Shown: positions 28,036-36,665 of the stretch, one piece after another | Position numbering within the stretch: the stretch's first letter is position 1 | Layout of the letters: every line of letters begins with the position of its first letter | NCBI RefSeq assembly: GCF_002300555.2 | Contig: NZ_NTHN02000025.1 | Coordinates: forward strand, 1 to 64,000 | Origin: Alloyangia mangrovi | GTDB taxonomy: Bacteria; Pseudomonadota; Alphaproteobacteria; Rhodobacterales; Rhodobacteraceae | DNA length: 64,000 nt | Reading direction: 5' to 3' | Position numbers and translations under genes: made by a program | Notes under the pieces: model-generated | Database searches by the model: none | Told to the model about the DNA's origin: nothing | What the model saw: the letters and a program-made list of their open reading frames with translations, nothing else

Positions 28036-31000
28036 TCACATGATTGTAGAGTCTTTATGGATTTGCGTGCTGCTATCTGCCAGCCCCTCGGCCATCTGCG
28101 CCCGGACCCGTGCTGCCGCCGCCTGCTTCACCGGGCCGAAGCCGCGGATCTCCATCACCAGCGCGGCCTTTGCGGCGCGCGTGTCGCGGTTCTCGACGCC
28201 CAGCCCTGAAACCAGCCTGCCCAGCAGAGCGCGGTACTCGGTGATGAGGTCGCGCTCCATCTTCCGCTCGTCGCTGTGGCCGAAGGGATCAAAGGCGGTG
28301 CCGCGCAGCGGCTTCATCTTCGCAAGCACCCGCAGCGCGGGGCGCATCCACGGCCCGAAAGCGCGCTTGAGGGGCCGCCCGCGTGCATCCGTCCCCCGCG
28401 AAAGAACCGGTGGCGCCATGTGGTGCACCACCCGGAACGGTCCCTCGAAACGCGCGGCAAGACCCTCGTGAAAACCGGTCTGCGTGTGTAACCGCGCGAC
28501 CTCGTATTCGTCCTTGTAGGACATGAGCTTGAAAAGCCCCTTGGCCGCCGCCTCGGTCAGCGCCCCGGCGGCGCCAGTGGCTGCGGTCTCGGCCTCTCGG
28601 ACCTTGCCGATTTCGCGCAGGTACACCCCTGCCCAGGCAGCATTCTGATAGCCCGTCAGGAACTCGGCCCGCCGCGCGATCATCTCGTCCAGCGTCAGCA
28701 CCGGGCTCGCGGGCAGGTTGGCGACGCGCTCGACCGCGGCCCGGTCATGCACCAGCACCCGTCCCCAGGTGAACGCATCCTTGTTCTGCTCCGGCTTCAC
28801 GCCGTTGAGCTCGATCGCCCGCATCAACGCCTCGAGCCCCAGCGGCACCAGCCCCGCCTGCCAGGCCGCGCCGAGGATCATCACGTTGGCAAAGACGCTG
28901 TCGCCGAGCAGCGCCTCGGCCAGCGAGTTGGCGTCGAAACTCTGCAGCGACGCCGCATCGACAGTGGCGCGGATCGCCTCCAGCCGCGCGCCCGCGTTGA
29001 GATCGGCGTCGCGGTTCTGCACCAGATCGCCGGTGGGCATGACGGCGGTGTTGATCACGGCCCGGGTCTCGCCCTTGCGGTAGGTGGCCGAGGCCTTGGG
29101 CGAGGAGCTGACGACCAGGTCGCAGCCGATCAGCGCATGGGCCGAGCTGGGCTCGATCTTGACCTGGTTCAGCGCCGCTTCGGATGCCGCCACGCGCAGG
29201 TAGCTTAGCACCGGGCCGAATTTCTGCGCGAACCCCATGAAGTCGAGCACCGAGGCCCCCTTCTGCTCGAGGTTCGCCGCCATCGCGATGAGCTGGCCAA
29301 CGGTGACCACCCCGGTGCCGCCGACACCGGTGACGAGGATGTCCCAGGGCTGCGAAAGCGCGGGCAGCTCGGGCTGCGGCAGGGCCGCCTGCAGCCGGGC
29401 GAGTTCCTCCTTCCCGGCGGCACTGGCTTTTTTCAGCGTGGCTCCCTCGACGGTCACGAAGCTCGGGCAGAAGCCGTTGAGGCAGGTGAAGTCCTTGTTG
29501 CAGGTGTTGAGATTGATCTTTCGCTTGCGGCCGAACTCGGTCTCCAGCGGCTCGACGCTCAGGCAGTTGGATTCCACCGAGCAATCGCCGCAGCCCTCGC
29601 AGACCAGCGGGTTGATCACCGCGAATTTCTTCGGATCCTCCATCTTGCCGCGCTTGCGCAGCCGGCGCTTCTCGGTGGCGCAGGTCTGCTGGTAGATGAG
29701 GACGGTGGTGCCGGGGATCTCGCGCAGCTCGCGCTGCACCCGGTCGAGATCGCGCCGATGCTCGACCGGCACGCCTGCCGGCAGGCCCTCGCGGCGGAGC
29801 GCCTCGGGGTCGTCCGAAACCACGACCACCTTCTTGGCGCCCTCCGAGACCATCGACTGCGCGATGGCCGCGACGCTGAGCGGGCCGTCGACGTGCTGCC
29901 CGCCGGTCATCGCCACGGCATCGTTGAAGAGGATCTTGTAGGTGATGTTGGTGCCTGCGGCGATTGCCTGCCGCACCGCCAGCGAGCCGGAGTGGTAATA
30001 GGTGCCGTCGCCGAGGTTCTGGAAGATGTGCCTGTTGCCGTTGAAATTCGAACGTGAAACCCAGTTCACCCCCTCGCCGCCCATCTGGATCAGCGAGGTC
30101 GTGTTGCGGTTCATCCAGCTGGCCATGAAATGGCAGCCGATCCCGGCCAACGCCTGGCTACCCTCGGGCACCTTGGTCGAAGTGTTGTGCGGGCATCCCG
30201 AGCAGAAGTAGGGCGTGCGCGCAGCCCCCTCCACGAGGATCGGCGCGGGCGCGGGAACCACGTCCGCCGCCTTGCTCACAAGATCAAGGTCAGGAAAATT
30301 GCGCTCCAGCCGCGCCGCGATGTGCCGGGCGAGCATGACCGCGCCCAACTCGTGGGTCCAGGGGATCAGACGGTTGCCCGCCTCATCGCGCTTGCCCACC
30401 ATGCGTTTCGGCTTCTGGCCCGGGAAGTCGTAGAAATGCTCTTTGAGCTGGCTTTCGATGATGCCGCGCTTCTCTTCGATGACCAGCAGCTCGCGCTTGT
30501 CCTTCGCAAAGGCCAGCGCGCCATGGTGCTCGAGCGGCCAAACCATGCCGACCTTGTAGATGTCGAGGCCGATCTCGGCGGCGCGCACCTCGTCGATGCC
30601 CAGCAGCCGCAGCGCCTCGAGCACGTCGAGATGCGACTTGCCGGTGGTGACGATGCCGAAATGCGCCTCATGCCCCCATTCGCTGTGATCGATCGGATTG
30701 GCGCGCGCAAAAGCCAGGACCGCCGCCTTCTTGGCTTCCATCCGCTCCTCGATCTGCGGCCCCGGAAGGTCGGGCCAGCGGTAGTGCAATCCGCTCTCGG
30801 GCGGCTCGAAGTCGGGGGCCACAAAGGAGCGGGGCTTTGGCAGCTCGAAAGACATGCCGGATTCCACGGTCTCCGAGATTGCCTTGAAACCGACCCACAT
30901 GCCCGAGAAGCGCGACAGTGCGTATCCCCATTCGGCGAAGCTCAGGAACTCGGCCACGTTGGCAGGATTGATCGTCGGCATGAAGAAATTCATGAAGGCG

Positions 31001-31498
31001 ACGTCGGATTGGTGCGGCATTGAGGACGAAACGCAGCCATGGTCGTCCCCGGCCACCACCAGCACCCCGCCATGCGGCGAGGACCCATAGGCATTGCCGT
31101 GCTTGAGCGCATCCCCGGCTCGGTCGACCCCGGGTCCCTTGCCGTACCACAGGCCGAAGACCCCGGCGCAGGTGCGGTCCGGGTCGGTTTCGACCTGCTG
31201 CGTGCCAATGATCTGCGTCGCCGCAAGCTCCTCGTTGACGGCGGGCACGAAGCCGATCCCCCCCGGCATCCACCAGCGCGCGGTTCCGCGCCACCTCGAG
31301 GTCGATCCCGCCCACCGGCGAGCCGCGATAGCCCGAAATGAAACCGCGCGTGTCGAGGCCTGCGGCCTTGTCGCGGCGAGCCTGGTCGAGCGCGATGCGC
31401 AGGATCGCCTGCGTGCCGGTCAGAAAGACTCGACCCTCGGTGCGGGTGTAGCGGTCCGACAATTCGTAGTCGCGCAGAATGGGTGTCTGATCGGTCAT
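28036..31498 (-). pseudogene. Fused indolepyruvate ferredoxin oxidoreductase, frameshifted at a G7 tract
   Basis: The gene encodes a roughly 1153-residue single-chain 2-ketoacid:ferredoxin oxidoreductase of the indolepyruvate type. Such enzymes convert arylpyruvates to aryl-acetyl-CoA. The first part (MTDQTPILRDYELSDRYTRT..., start 31498 behind GGGAGGAG) reads in one frame until a run of seven C on the plus strand at 31258-31264. The rest (GIGFVPAVNEELAATQIIG to the end) is in the +1 frame. Reading six bases restores VDAGGIGFVPAVNEE. The second half shows the TPP region, CSGCPHNTST and a ferredoxin-like CEGCGDC motif. The total length is 3n+1. Its neighbourhood suggests phenylpyruvate to phenylacetyl-CoA feeding the paa pathway. 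It may be functional if the tract is a base-calling error. Confidence 0.85.
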
Positions 31499-31589
31499 CG
31501 GCTCCTCCCAAAGCCCGTCGCGGCCAAGCCGCGTCCTCCGATCTCAGGGTAAGGCTTGCCGCTGAAACCCCATCTCTAATAGGATCAGA

Positions 31590-31627
31590 TTCACATCATT
31601 ACTGAAATCCATGTTTCACATTACTGA
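31590..31627. promoter_or_regulatory. Imperfect direct repeat in the divergent promoter of the Lrp-type gene
   Basis: TTCACATCATTACTGA (31590-31605) is repeated as TTCACATTACTGA (31615-31627), about two helical turns apart. It lies in the 134-143 bp region between the oxidoreductase gene and the Lrp/AsnC gene. The stretch is notably AT-rich for this window. It is a plausible binding site for the adjacent Lrp-type regulator. Confidence 0.45.
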
Positions 31628-31641
31628 CCCGAATGAACTGC

Positions 31642-32103
31642 ATGACAAAGCTAACGCCTCTCGAAGCCAGAATGCTTGCCATCCTGCAATCCGACGCCTC
31701 GATCAGCATGAGCGAGCTCGCGCGGCAGACGAACAGCTCGAGCGCCACCTGCTGGCGGCGCCTGCGGGAACTGGAAGAGGCCGGCGTGGTCAGCGCGCCG
31801 GTGCGCCTGGTCGATCCGGCCAAGGTCGGGCGGGGCATGGACGCCTTCTGCCAGGTGCGGATGAAGGCACAGGACGCCGAGGCACGCTCGGCTTTCCAAC
31901 GGGCGATGGACCTTGAGCCCGCGATCGTCGAGGTCTACTCGATCTCGGGCGATTGGGATTACTTGCTGCATATCGTGGTGAAGGACATCCCCGATCTCGA
32001 GAATATCCTGATGACCCGCATCCACGAGCTGGACTGCGTCGCCACCGCCTCGACCATGTTCGTGCTGCGCCGGGTCAAGCACACCACCCGCATTCCGGTC
32101 TGA
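31642..32103 (+). CDS. Lrp/AsnC-family transcriptional regulator
   Basis: This 153-residue regulator has an N-terminal helix-turn-helix (LAILQSDASISMSELARQTN SSSATCWRRLRELEEAGVVS, split here for display) and a C-terminal RAM/AsnC effector domain (EVYSISGDWDYLLHIVVKDI). It is divergent from the arylpyruvate oxidoreductase gene and probably regulates it in response to an amino acid such as phenylalanine or tryptophan. Start choice is uncertain: ATG at 31633 would add three residues, and neither ATG has a clear ribosome site. Confidence 0.87.
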   Translation: MTKLTPLEARMLAILQSDASISMSELARQTNSSSATCWRRLRELEEAGVVSAPVRLVDPAKVGRGMDAFCQVRMKAQDAEARSAFQRAMDLEPAIVEVYSISGDWDYLLHIVVKDIPDLENILMTRIHELDCVATASTMFVLRRVKHTTRIPV

Positions 32104-32403
32104 GCCTAGCGAAACCTCTGCCCCGCATCGTCAGGCCACCTCCTTGCGCGTGGGCGAGGACCGAAGCCTCATCCGCCGACAGGCCATGCCAAGGGATTGG
32201 GCTTCACCTGCCAGCCAACGCGACGCAGCAAAACGGCAAACCGGCGGCGGCTACAGCCGGCGATGGGCTCAGGCTCATCGACGGCATCGGGGCGATCAGA
32301 TTTCACCAATCTGTCATGCACATGTCGCCCCGCTGTCGCAGCCCGCGGCCAGAGATCGCAGCGACGCTGCACAGCTGTGCGGCCCGACAGGACAGGGCAG
32401 ACC
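32104..32403. other. Gene-free stretch of 300 bp
   Basis: I see no convincing coding frame. It lies between the Lrp-type gene and the ABC ATPase gene and probably holds the promoter of the latter. No strong palindrome stood out. Confidence 0.4.
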
Positions 32404-33488
32404 ATGAGCGACATCCGCATCTCCGGCATCGACAAGAGCTACGGCCAGACGCAGGTGCTGCGGCAGGTCTCGTTGAGCATCGAGGCCGGGGAGTTCGTCG
32501 CCGTTCTCGGCCCCTCGGGCTGCGGCAAAACCACCCTGCTCCGCTGCCTCGCCGGCTTCGAGAAGCTCAACGGCGGCCGCATCGAGATCGGCGGAGGCAC
32601 CGTCTCGGCCCCCGGCCGGCACCTCGCCCCCGAGCATCGCGGCATCGGCGTGGTGTTCCAGAACTACGCGCTCTGGCCGCATATGTCGGTGGCCCAGAAC
32701 GTCGCCTACGGGCTGAAGATCGCCGGCATTCCCAGGACCGAGAGAAATTCCCGTGTCTCCCGGGTGCTCGATCTGGTGGAACTGGGCCCGCTCGCGCACC
32801 GCCGCCCTGCCGACCTCTCGGGCGGCCAGCGCCAGCGCGTCGCCCTCGCGCGCTGCCTCGCCATGGAGAGCCGCGTCGTGCTGCTCGACGAGCCGCTGGC
32901 CAACCTCGACTACACCTGCGCGGCGCGCTGGAAGAGGAGTTCGCCGCCTTCCACGCCCGCTCGGGCGCCACCATGTTCTACATCACCCACGACCAGTCCG
33001 AGGCGCTGGCCCTCGCCGATCGCGTGGCGGTGATGGACAAGGGCCGCATCCTGCAGTTCGACCGCCCCGAGGCGCTCTTCAGCCAGCCGCAGAGCGAAAC
33101 TGTCGCCGGTTTCATCGGCGAGGGGCGGGTGCTCGAGGCCGAGGACATCCGCCCGCTCGGGCAGGGCCGCGCCGCCGCCTCGCTGCTCGGCCAGCGCATC
33201 GAACTGCGCTGCGCGCCCGGCGAGACCGTGCGCCGCCGCGCCAAGATCTCCTTCCATCCGGGCGATCTCGCGCTGACCGACAGCCGCGACGCCATCCCCG
33301 GCAATGTCACCCGCGCCACATACCGCGGCGCCTACCTGCGCGCCGAGGTCATGGCCGGCCCCGCCGGGGACATACCGCTCTCCGTGAACATCGCCGCCCC
33401 CGCCGCGCTGAGCCGCGGCCAGCGGATATCCCTCGCCCTGCGCGACGGCTGGGTCATTCCCGATGCCGCGCCCTCTCACCCCTCCTGA
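32404..33488 (+). pseudogene. ABC transporter ATPase (iron/polyamine/phosphoester type), 1-nt deletion
   Basis: The N-terminal 169 residues read normally (Walker A GPSGCGKTT, FQNYALWPHM, LSGGQRQRVALARC, Walker B VVLLDEPLANLD). At 32910-32911 one nucleotide is missing, after which the protein continues in another frame as HLRGALEEEFAAFHARSG, the switch FYITHDQSEAL and a TOBE-type C-terminal domain. Total length is 3n+2, agreeing with a single deletion; the intact product would be about 361 residues. No homopolymer is involved (perhaps one C lost from CC), unlike the other frameshifts in this window. It belongs with the binding protein downstream. Confidence 0.85.
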
Positions 33489-33513
33489 AAACGCAACCGC
33501 AAGGACACCGAAC

Positions 33514-34482
33514 ATGCGTCTTCTCAGCCTCACCCTCGCCGCGACGCTGCTCTCCAGCGCCGCCTTTGCAGAAACCACCCTGACGCTCTACACCAGCCAG
33601 CCGCCCGAGCAGGCGCAGCAGACCGTGGATGCCTTCGAGGCCGCCAACCCCGACATCAAGATCGAATGGACCCGCAACGGCACCTCGGCGCTGATGAACG
33701 TGGTGCGCGCCGAGATCGAGGCAGGCAACGTGCAGCCCGACGTTTTGCTCGTGGCCGACGTGATCAACCTTGGAGAGCTGAAGGCAGGCGGTCACCTCTT
33801 GGCCTATGAGGACGCCCCCGTCGCCGCCTATGACCCCGCCACCTATGACGCCGACATGACCTATTTCGGCACCAAGGCGATGACCACCGGCATCGCCTAC
33901 AACACCGAGATCGCCGAGCCGGTCACCCATTGGATGGACCTCATCACAGAAGAGAACCGCGGCATGATCGGCGTGCCCTCGCCGCTCTACTCCGGCGCCG
34001 CGCTGAACCATCTGCACGCGCTGCTGAACGCCGAGGGCATCGGCTGGGCATTCTACGAGGGCCTCAACGATCTGGACGTCGTCCCCGAGGGCGGCAACGG
34101 CCCGGCCACCAAGGCCGTCGCCTCGGGCATGGCGAAATACGCGATCATCGTCGATGCCAACGCGCTCCGCGCCAAGGCCGACGGCTCGCCCGTTGACTTC
34201 ATCGTCCCCGAGGACGGCGTGAGCTTCATCACCGAGCCCGCCGCCATCATGGCCACCACCGAGCACCCGGAAGAGGCCAAGCTCTTCATCGACTTCCTCC
34301 TGAGCGAAGAGGGCCAGAAACTGGTCGCCGAGCAGGGCTCGCTGCCGATCCTGCCGGGCGTCGCCGGCCCCGAGGGTTTCCCCAAGCTCGAGGACATGAC
34401 CCTGCTTGGCTACAACGTCGACGCCGCGCTCGAGACCAACGAGGCCGTGCGCGCCCACTTCGCCGAGCTCTTCGGGCTCTGA
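33514..34482 (+). CDS. ABC transporter solute-binding protein (Fe3+/FbpA-like class)
   Basis: This 322-residue periplasmic protein has a signal peptide (MRLLSLTLAATLLSSAAFAE, cleavage after residue 19 or so) and a mature start TTLTLYTSQPPEQAQQTVDA typical of the iron/thiamine/2-aminoethylphosphonate binding-protein class. It is intact, unlike the flanking ATPase and permease genes. I start it at 33514; an upstream in-frame ATG lies in the end of the ATPase gene. The ligand is unknown. The neighbouring dual-specificity phosphatase hints at a phosphorylated substrate. Confidence 0.87.
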   Translation: MRLLSLTLAATLLSSAAFAETTLTLYTSQPPEQAQQTVDAFEAANPDIKIEWTRNGTSALMNVVRAEIEAGNVQPDVLLVADVINLGELKAGGHLLAYEDAPVAAYDPATYDADMTYFGTKAMTTGIAYNTEIAEPVTHWMDLITEENRGMIGVPSPLYSGAALNHLHALLNAEGIGWAFYEGLNDLDVVPEGGNGPATKAVASGMAKYAIIVDANALRAKADGSPVDFIVPEDGVSFITEPAAIMATTEHPEEAKLFIDFLLSEEGQKLVAEQGSLPILPGVAGPEGFPKLEDMTLLGYNVDAALETNEAVRAHFAELFGL

Positions 34483-34486
34483 GCGC

Positions 34487-34828
34487 GTGAGCCTTGTCCA
34501 GAACCAACCGGCGCGCCCTTTCCGGGCGCGCCGACTGCTCCGGGCCATGGGTAACGCGCGGATGCCGGTGCTCGCGCTGATCCTCTTCGCCGGGCCGTTC
34601 TTCATTGCGCCACACGCCCGGGACCTGCAGGCCACATTTCCCCCTCAGGGCAGCCTCGATGCCGCCCGCATCGCGGATATCCTCGGCGGCCACCGGGTGC
34701 CGGAGACGACGCTCAACACCCTCTGGTTCGGCAGTGGCGCGGCGCCGCGCGCCATGCCCGAGGCCACCACCCGCCTGACCGCCGCGCTCGGCCCGCGCCC
34801 GCGGCAGTGCACCAGCCTCGAGGTCTGA
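34487..34828 (+). pseudogene. Remnant of ABC permease joined to another gene end
   Basis: A GTG-started frame of 113 residues follows the binding protein by 4 bp. The first 85 or so residues look like a permease N-terminus: RLLRAMGNARMPVLALILFA as the first membrane helix, then VPETTLNTLWFGSGAA, the usual lead-in to the second helix. It then changes abruptly to APRAMPEATTRLTAALGPRP and stops. No other permease helices exist before the phosphatase gene. The simplest reading is a deletion that removed most of the permease and fused its start to the end of another gene. The importer therefore lacks a membrane channel here. Confidence 0.65.
34509..34533 (+). promoter_or_regulatory. Hairpin after the binding-protein gene
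   Basis: CGGCGCGCCC (34509-34518) pairs perfectly with GGGCGCGCCG (34524-34533), a 10-bp stem with a TTTCC loop. It starts 26 bp after the binding-protein stop and lies within the start of the permease remnant. It parallels the hairpins at 4012-4035 and 12191-12215. Confidence 0.6.
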
Positions 34829-34831
34829 GCC

Positions 34832-35413
34832 ATGATCCGTCACCACATTCCCGACGCCGTTCCCGCATCCGAGGCCGCCGAGGACCACCGGCCGCTGCTC
34901 TGGCAGGTCGCGGCGGGGATCGGCCCCGGTCTCGGCACGCTCTGGCTTGGCAACCTGCCCGCCGCCGAGGACGGGACCGCGCTGCAGCGGACAGGCATCT
35001 CCGCCAGCCTCAATCTCGCGATGAACATCTTTCCCGGGCCCCTGCTCCGCCCCGACGGCACCCACCTGCGGCGCTACCAGATCGGCCTGCTCGACGGGCC
35101 GGGCAATGCCCCCGAGACGCTGGCCGCGGCGGTCATGCTGATTGACGGGCTCGCGGCAGTTTACACCGCGGGCAAGCCGCACTACCCCGCCCATTCAAGA
35201 GGCGGTCTGCTGGTGCATTGCCGCGGCGGACGCTCGCGCTCGGTCACCGTTCTGGCGCTCTGGCTGCACCTGCGGCGGCCCCGCGAATATCCGACGCTCG
35301 AGGCGGCGCTCACCCACCTCCGCGCGCTGCGCGGCCTCGAGCAGAGTTACCCGCTGCCGCCGATGATTGGCCTCGCCGGCGAGGTGCTGGACCGCGGGCT
35401 CTGCGCCCGATGA
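34832..35413 (+). CDS. Dual-specificity/tyrosine phosphatase-like protein
   Basis: This 193-residue protein contains the CX5R phosphatase P-loop as VHCRGGRSRSV (Cys nucleophile, Arg phosphate ligand). Upstream, LLDGPGN may supply the general acid Asp. It lies in an operon with an ABC importer and a LacI regulator, so a cytoplasmic role on an imported phosphorylated compound (for example an inositol phosphate or phosphoester) is more likely than protein dephosphorylation, but this is inference. The ATG is 3 bp after the preceding stop, and its own stop overlaps the LacI start by 4 bp. Confidence 0.8.
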   Translation: MIRHHIPDAVPASEAAEDHRPLLWQVAAGIGPGLGTLWLGNLPAAEDGTALQRTGISASLNLAMNIFPGPLLRPDGTHLRRYQIGLLDGPGNAPETLAAAVMLIDGLAAVYTAGKPHYPAHSRGGLLVHCRGGRSRSVTVLALWLHLRRPREYPTLEAALTHLRALRGLEQSYPLPPMIGLAGEVLDRGLCAR

Positions 35414-36442
35414 CACCGCCGCGCCCACCGCTTGGCCCACCCCGCGGCCGTTTCGTCTCGGCCGCCGACGTGGCCCGGCTGGCCGGGGTCTCGCGCTCGG
35501 CGGTGTCGCGCGCCTTCACCCCCGGTGCGCAGGTCTCGGAGCAGGCCCGCGCGCGCATCCTAGAGGCCGCCGAGGAGCTCGGCTACCGGGTCAATCGCCT
35601 CGCCCGAACTTTGCATCAGGAACGCTCGGACCTCGTCGGCGTGGTCGGCGGCAATTTCTCCAACCCCTATATCTCCGCCCAGCTCGATGCCCTGTCGAAG
35701 GCACTGCATGCGCGCCGCCTGCAGTGCCTTCTGATGAACAGCGCCGGTGGCGCGGCCGAGGACCTGAAGCGCCTGCTCGACTACCGGGTGCGCACGGTGG
35801 TGCTGCTCTCGGGCGCCGCCCCCGACACGCTGATCCGCCTCTGTGCCCAGAACGGCGCACGCATGGTGCTGATCAACCGCCCGCGCCCGCCCGAGGGCGC
35901 GCGGGCCGATCTCATCCTTGCGGGCAACGCCCGCGGTGGACGGCTCGCGGCCGAGCAGCTGGCGCAGGCGGGCTGCAAGAGCGTGGCGGTGGTGATTTCA
36001 GGCTCGCGCACCTCGGCCAAGATCGACCGGGCCGAGGCCTTCTGTTCGGAGATGGCCCTGCGCGGCATCCCGGCGATCCGCTGGGCCGACGGGCCGAACA
36101 GCTATGAGACCGGGGTAGAGGCTGCCCGGGCGCTGCTCCGCACACCCGGGATCGACGGCATCTTCGGCGTCACCGACGAGATCGCGCTCGGCGTGCTCAA
36201 CACCGCCCGCTTCGAGCTCGGGCTGCGTGTGCCGGAAGACCTGTCGGTCATCGGCTTCGACGACGCGCCGATCTCGGGCTGGTCCTCGCATGCTCTGACC
36301 ACCGTCGGCCAGTCGCTCGACGATCTCACCCGCGCCACGATGGAGGCCGTCGCCCTGCCCCCCCGAGGCCGCGCCGATGCTCTACGAGGTGCCGGTGCGG
36401 CTGGTCGAGCGCGGCTCGGTGCGTGCGCGGCTCAGCCCCTGA
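35410..36442 (+). pseudogene. LacI-family regulator, frameshifted at a C7 tract near the 3' end
   Basis: The gene encodes a LacI/GalR regulator with helix-turn-helix SAADVARLAGVSRSAVSRAF and a periplasmic-binding-like effector domain (IFGVTDEIALGVLNTARFEL, LSVIGFDDAPISGWS). At 36358-36364 a C7 run throws the last 26 codons out of frame. With six C the end reads PPEAAPMLYEVPVRLVERGS and stops at 36440-36442, a normal LacI C-terminus. Length is 3n+1. As written the protein gains an unrelated tail past 36442, so dimerisation could be affected. It overlaps the phosphatase gene and probably regulates this operon. Confidence 0.87.
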
Positions 36443-36619
36443 ACAGGCCGAGGATGGCTCTTGAGCGGCCTACGGGCCTGCTGCGCAGGAACGTGCCGCA
36501 CCCGACGCAGCACAAATGTCCGTATCCTTGCCGGCGCTTGGCGCTGAATCAGGCGTCGCGCCGGGTGCGATCCTATCGGCTCGAAAACACGATGACACAG
36601 CCTTTGGCACGTGTCCGCG

Positions 36620-36645
36620 AGAGCTGGCACCGGGATGCCAGCTCT
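36620..36645. terminator. Bidirectional terminator between the LacI gene and metY
   Basis: AGAGCTGGCA (36620-36629) is perfectly complementary to TGCCAGCTCT (36636-36645) with a 6-base loop, followed by TT. It lies between two converging genes (LacI ends 36442, metY ends 36666), as expected for a shared intrinsic terminator. Confidence 0.75.
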
Positions 36646-36665
36646 TTCCGGCTCTCACCGGATCT

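Noticed and set aside
32910-32912. Programmed frameshift in the ABC ATPase
   Set aside because: There is no slippery heptamer or downstream structure of the usual kind, and the permease gene next to it is also broken, so simple mutation is more likely.
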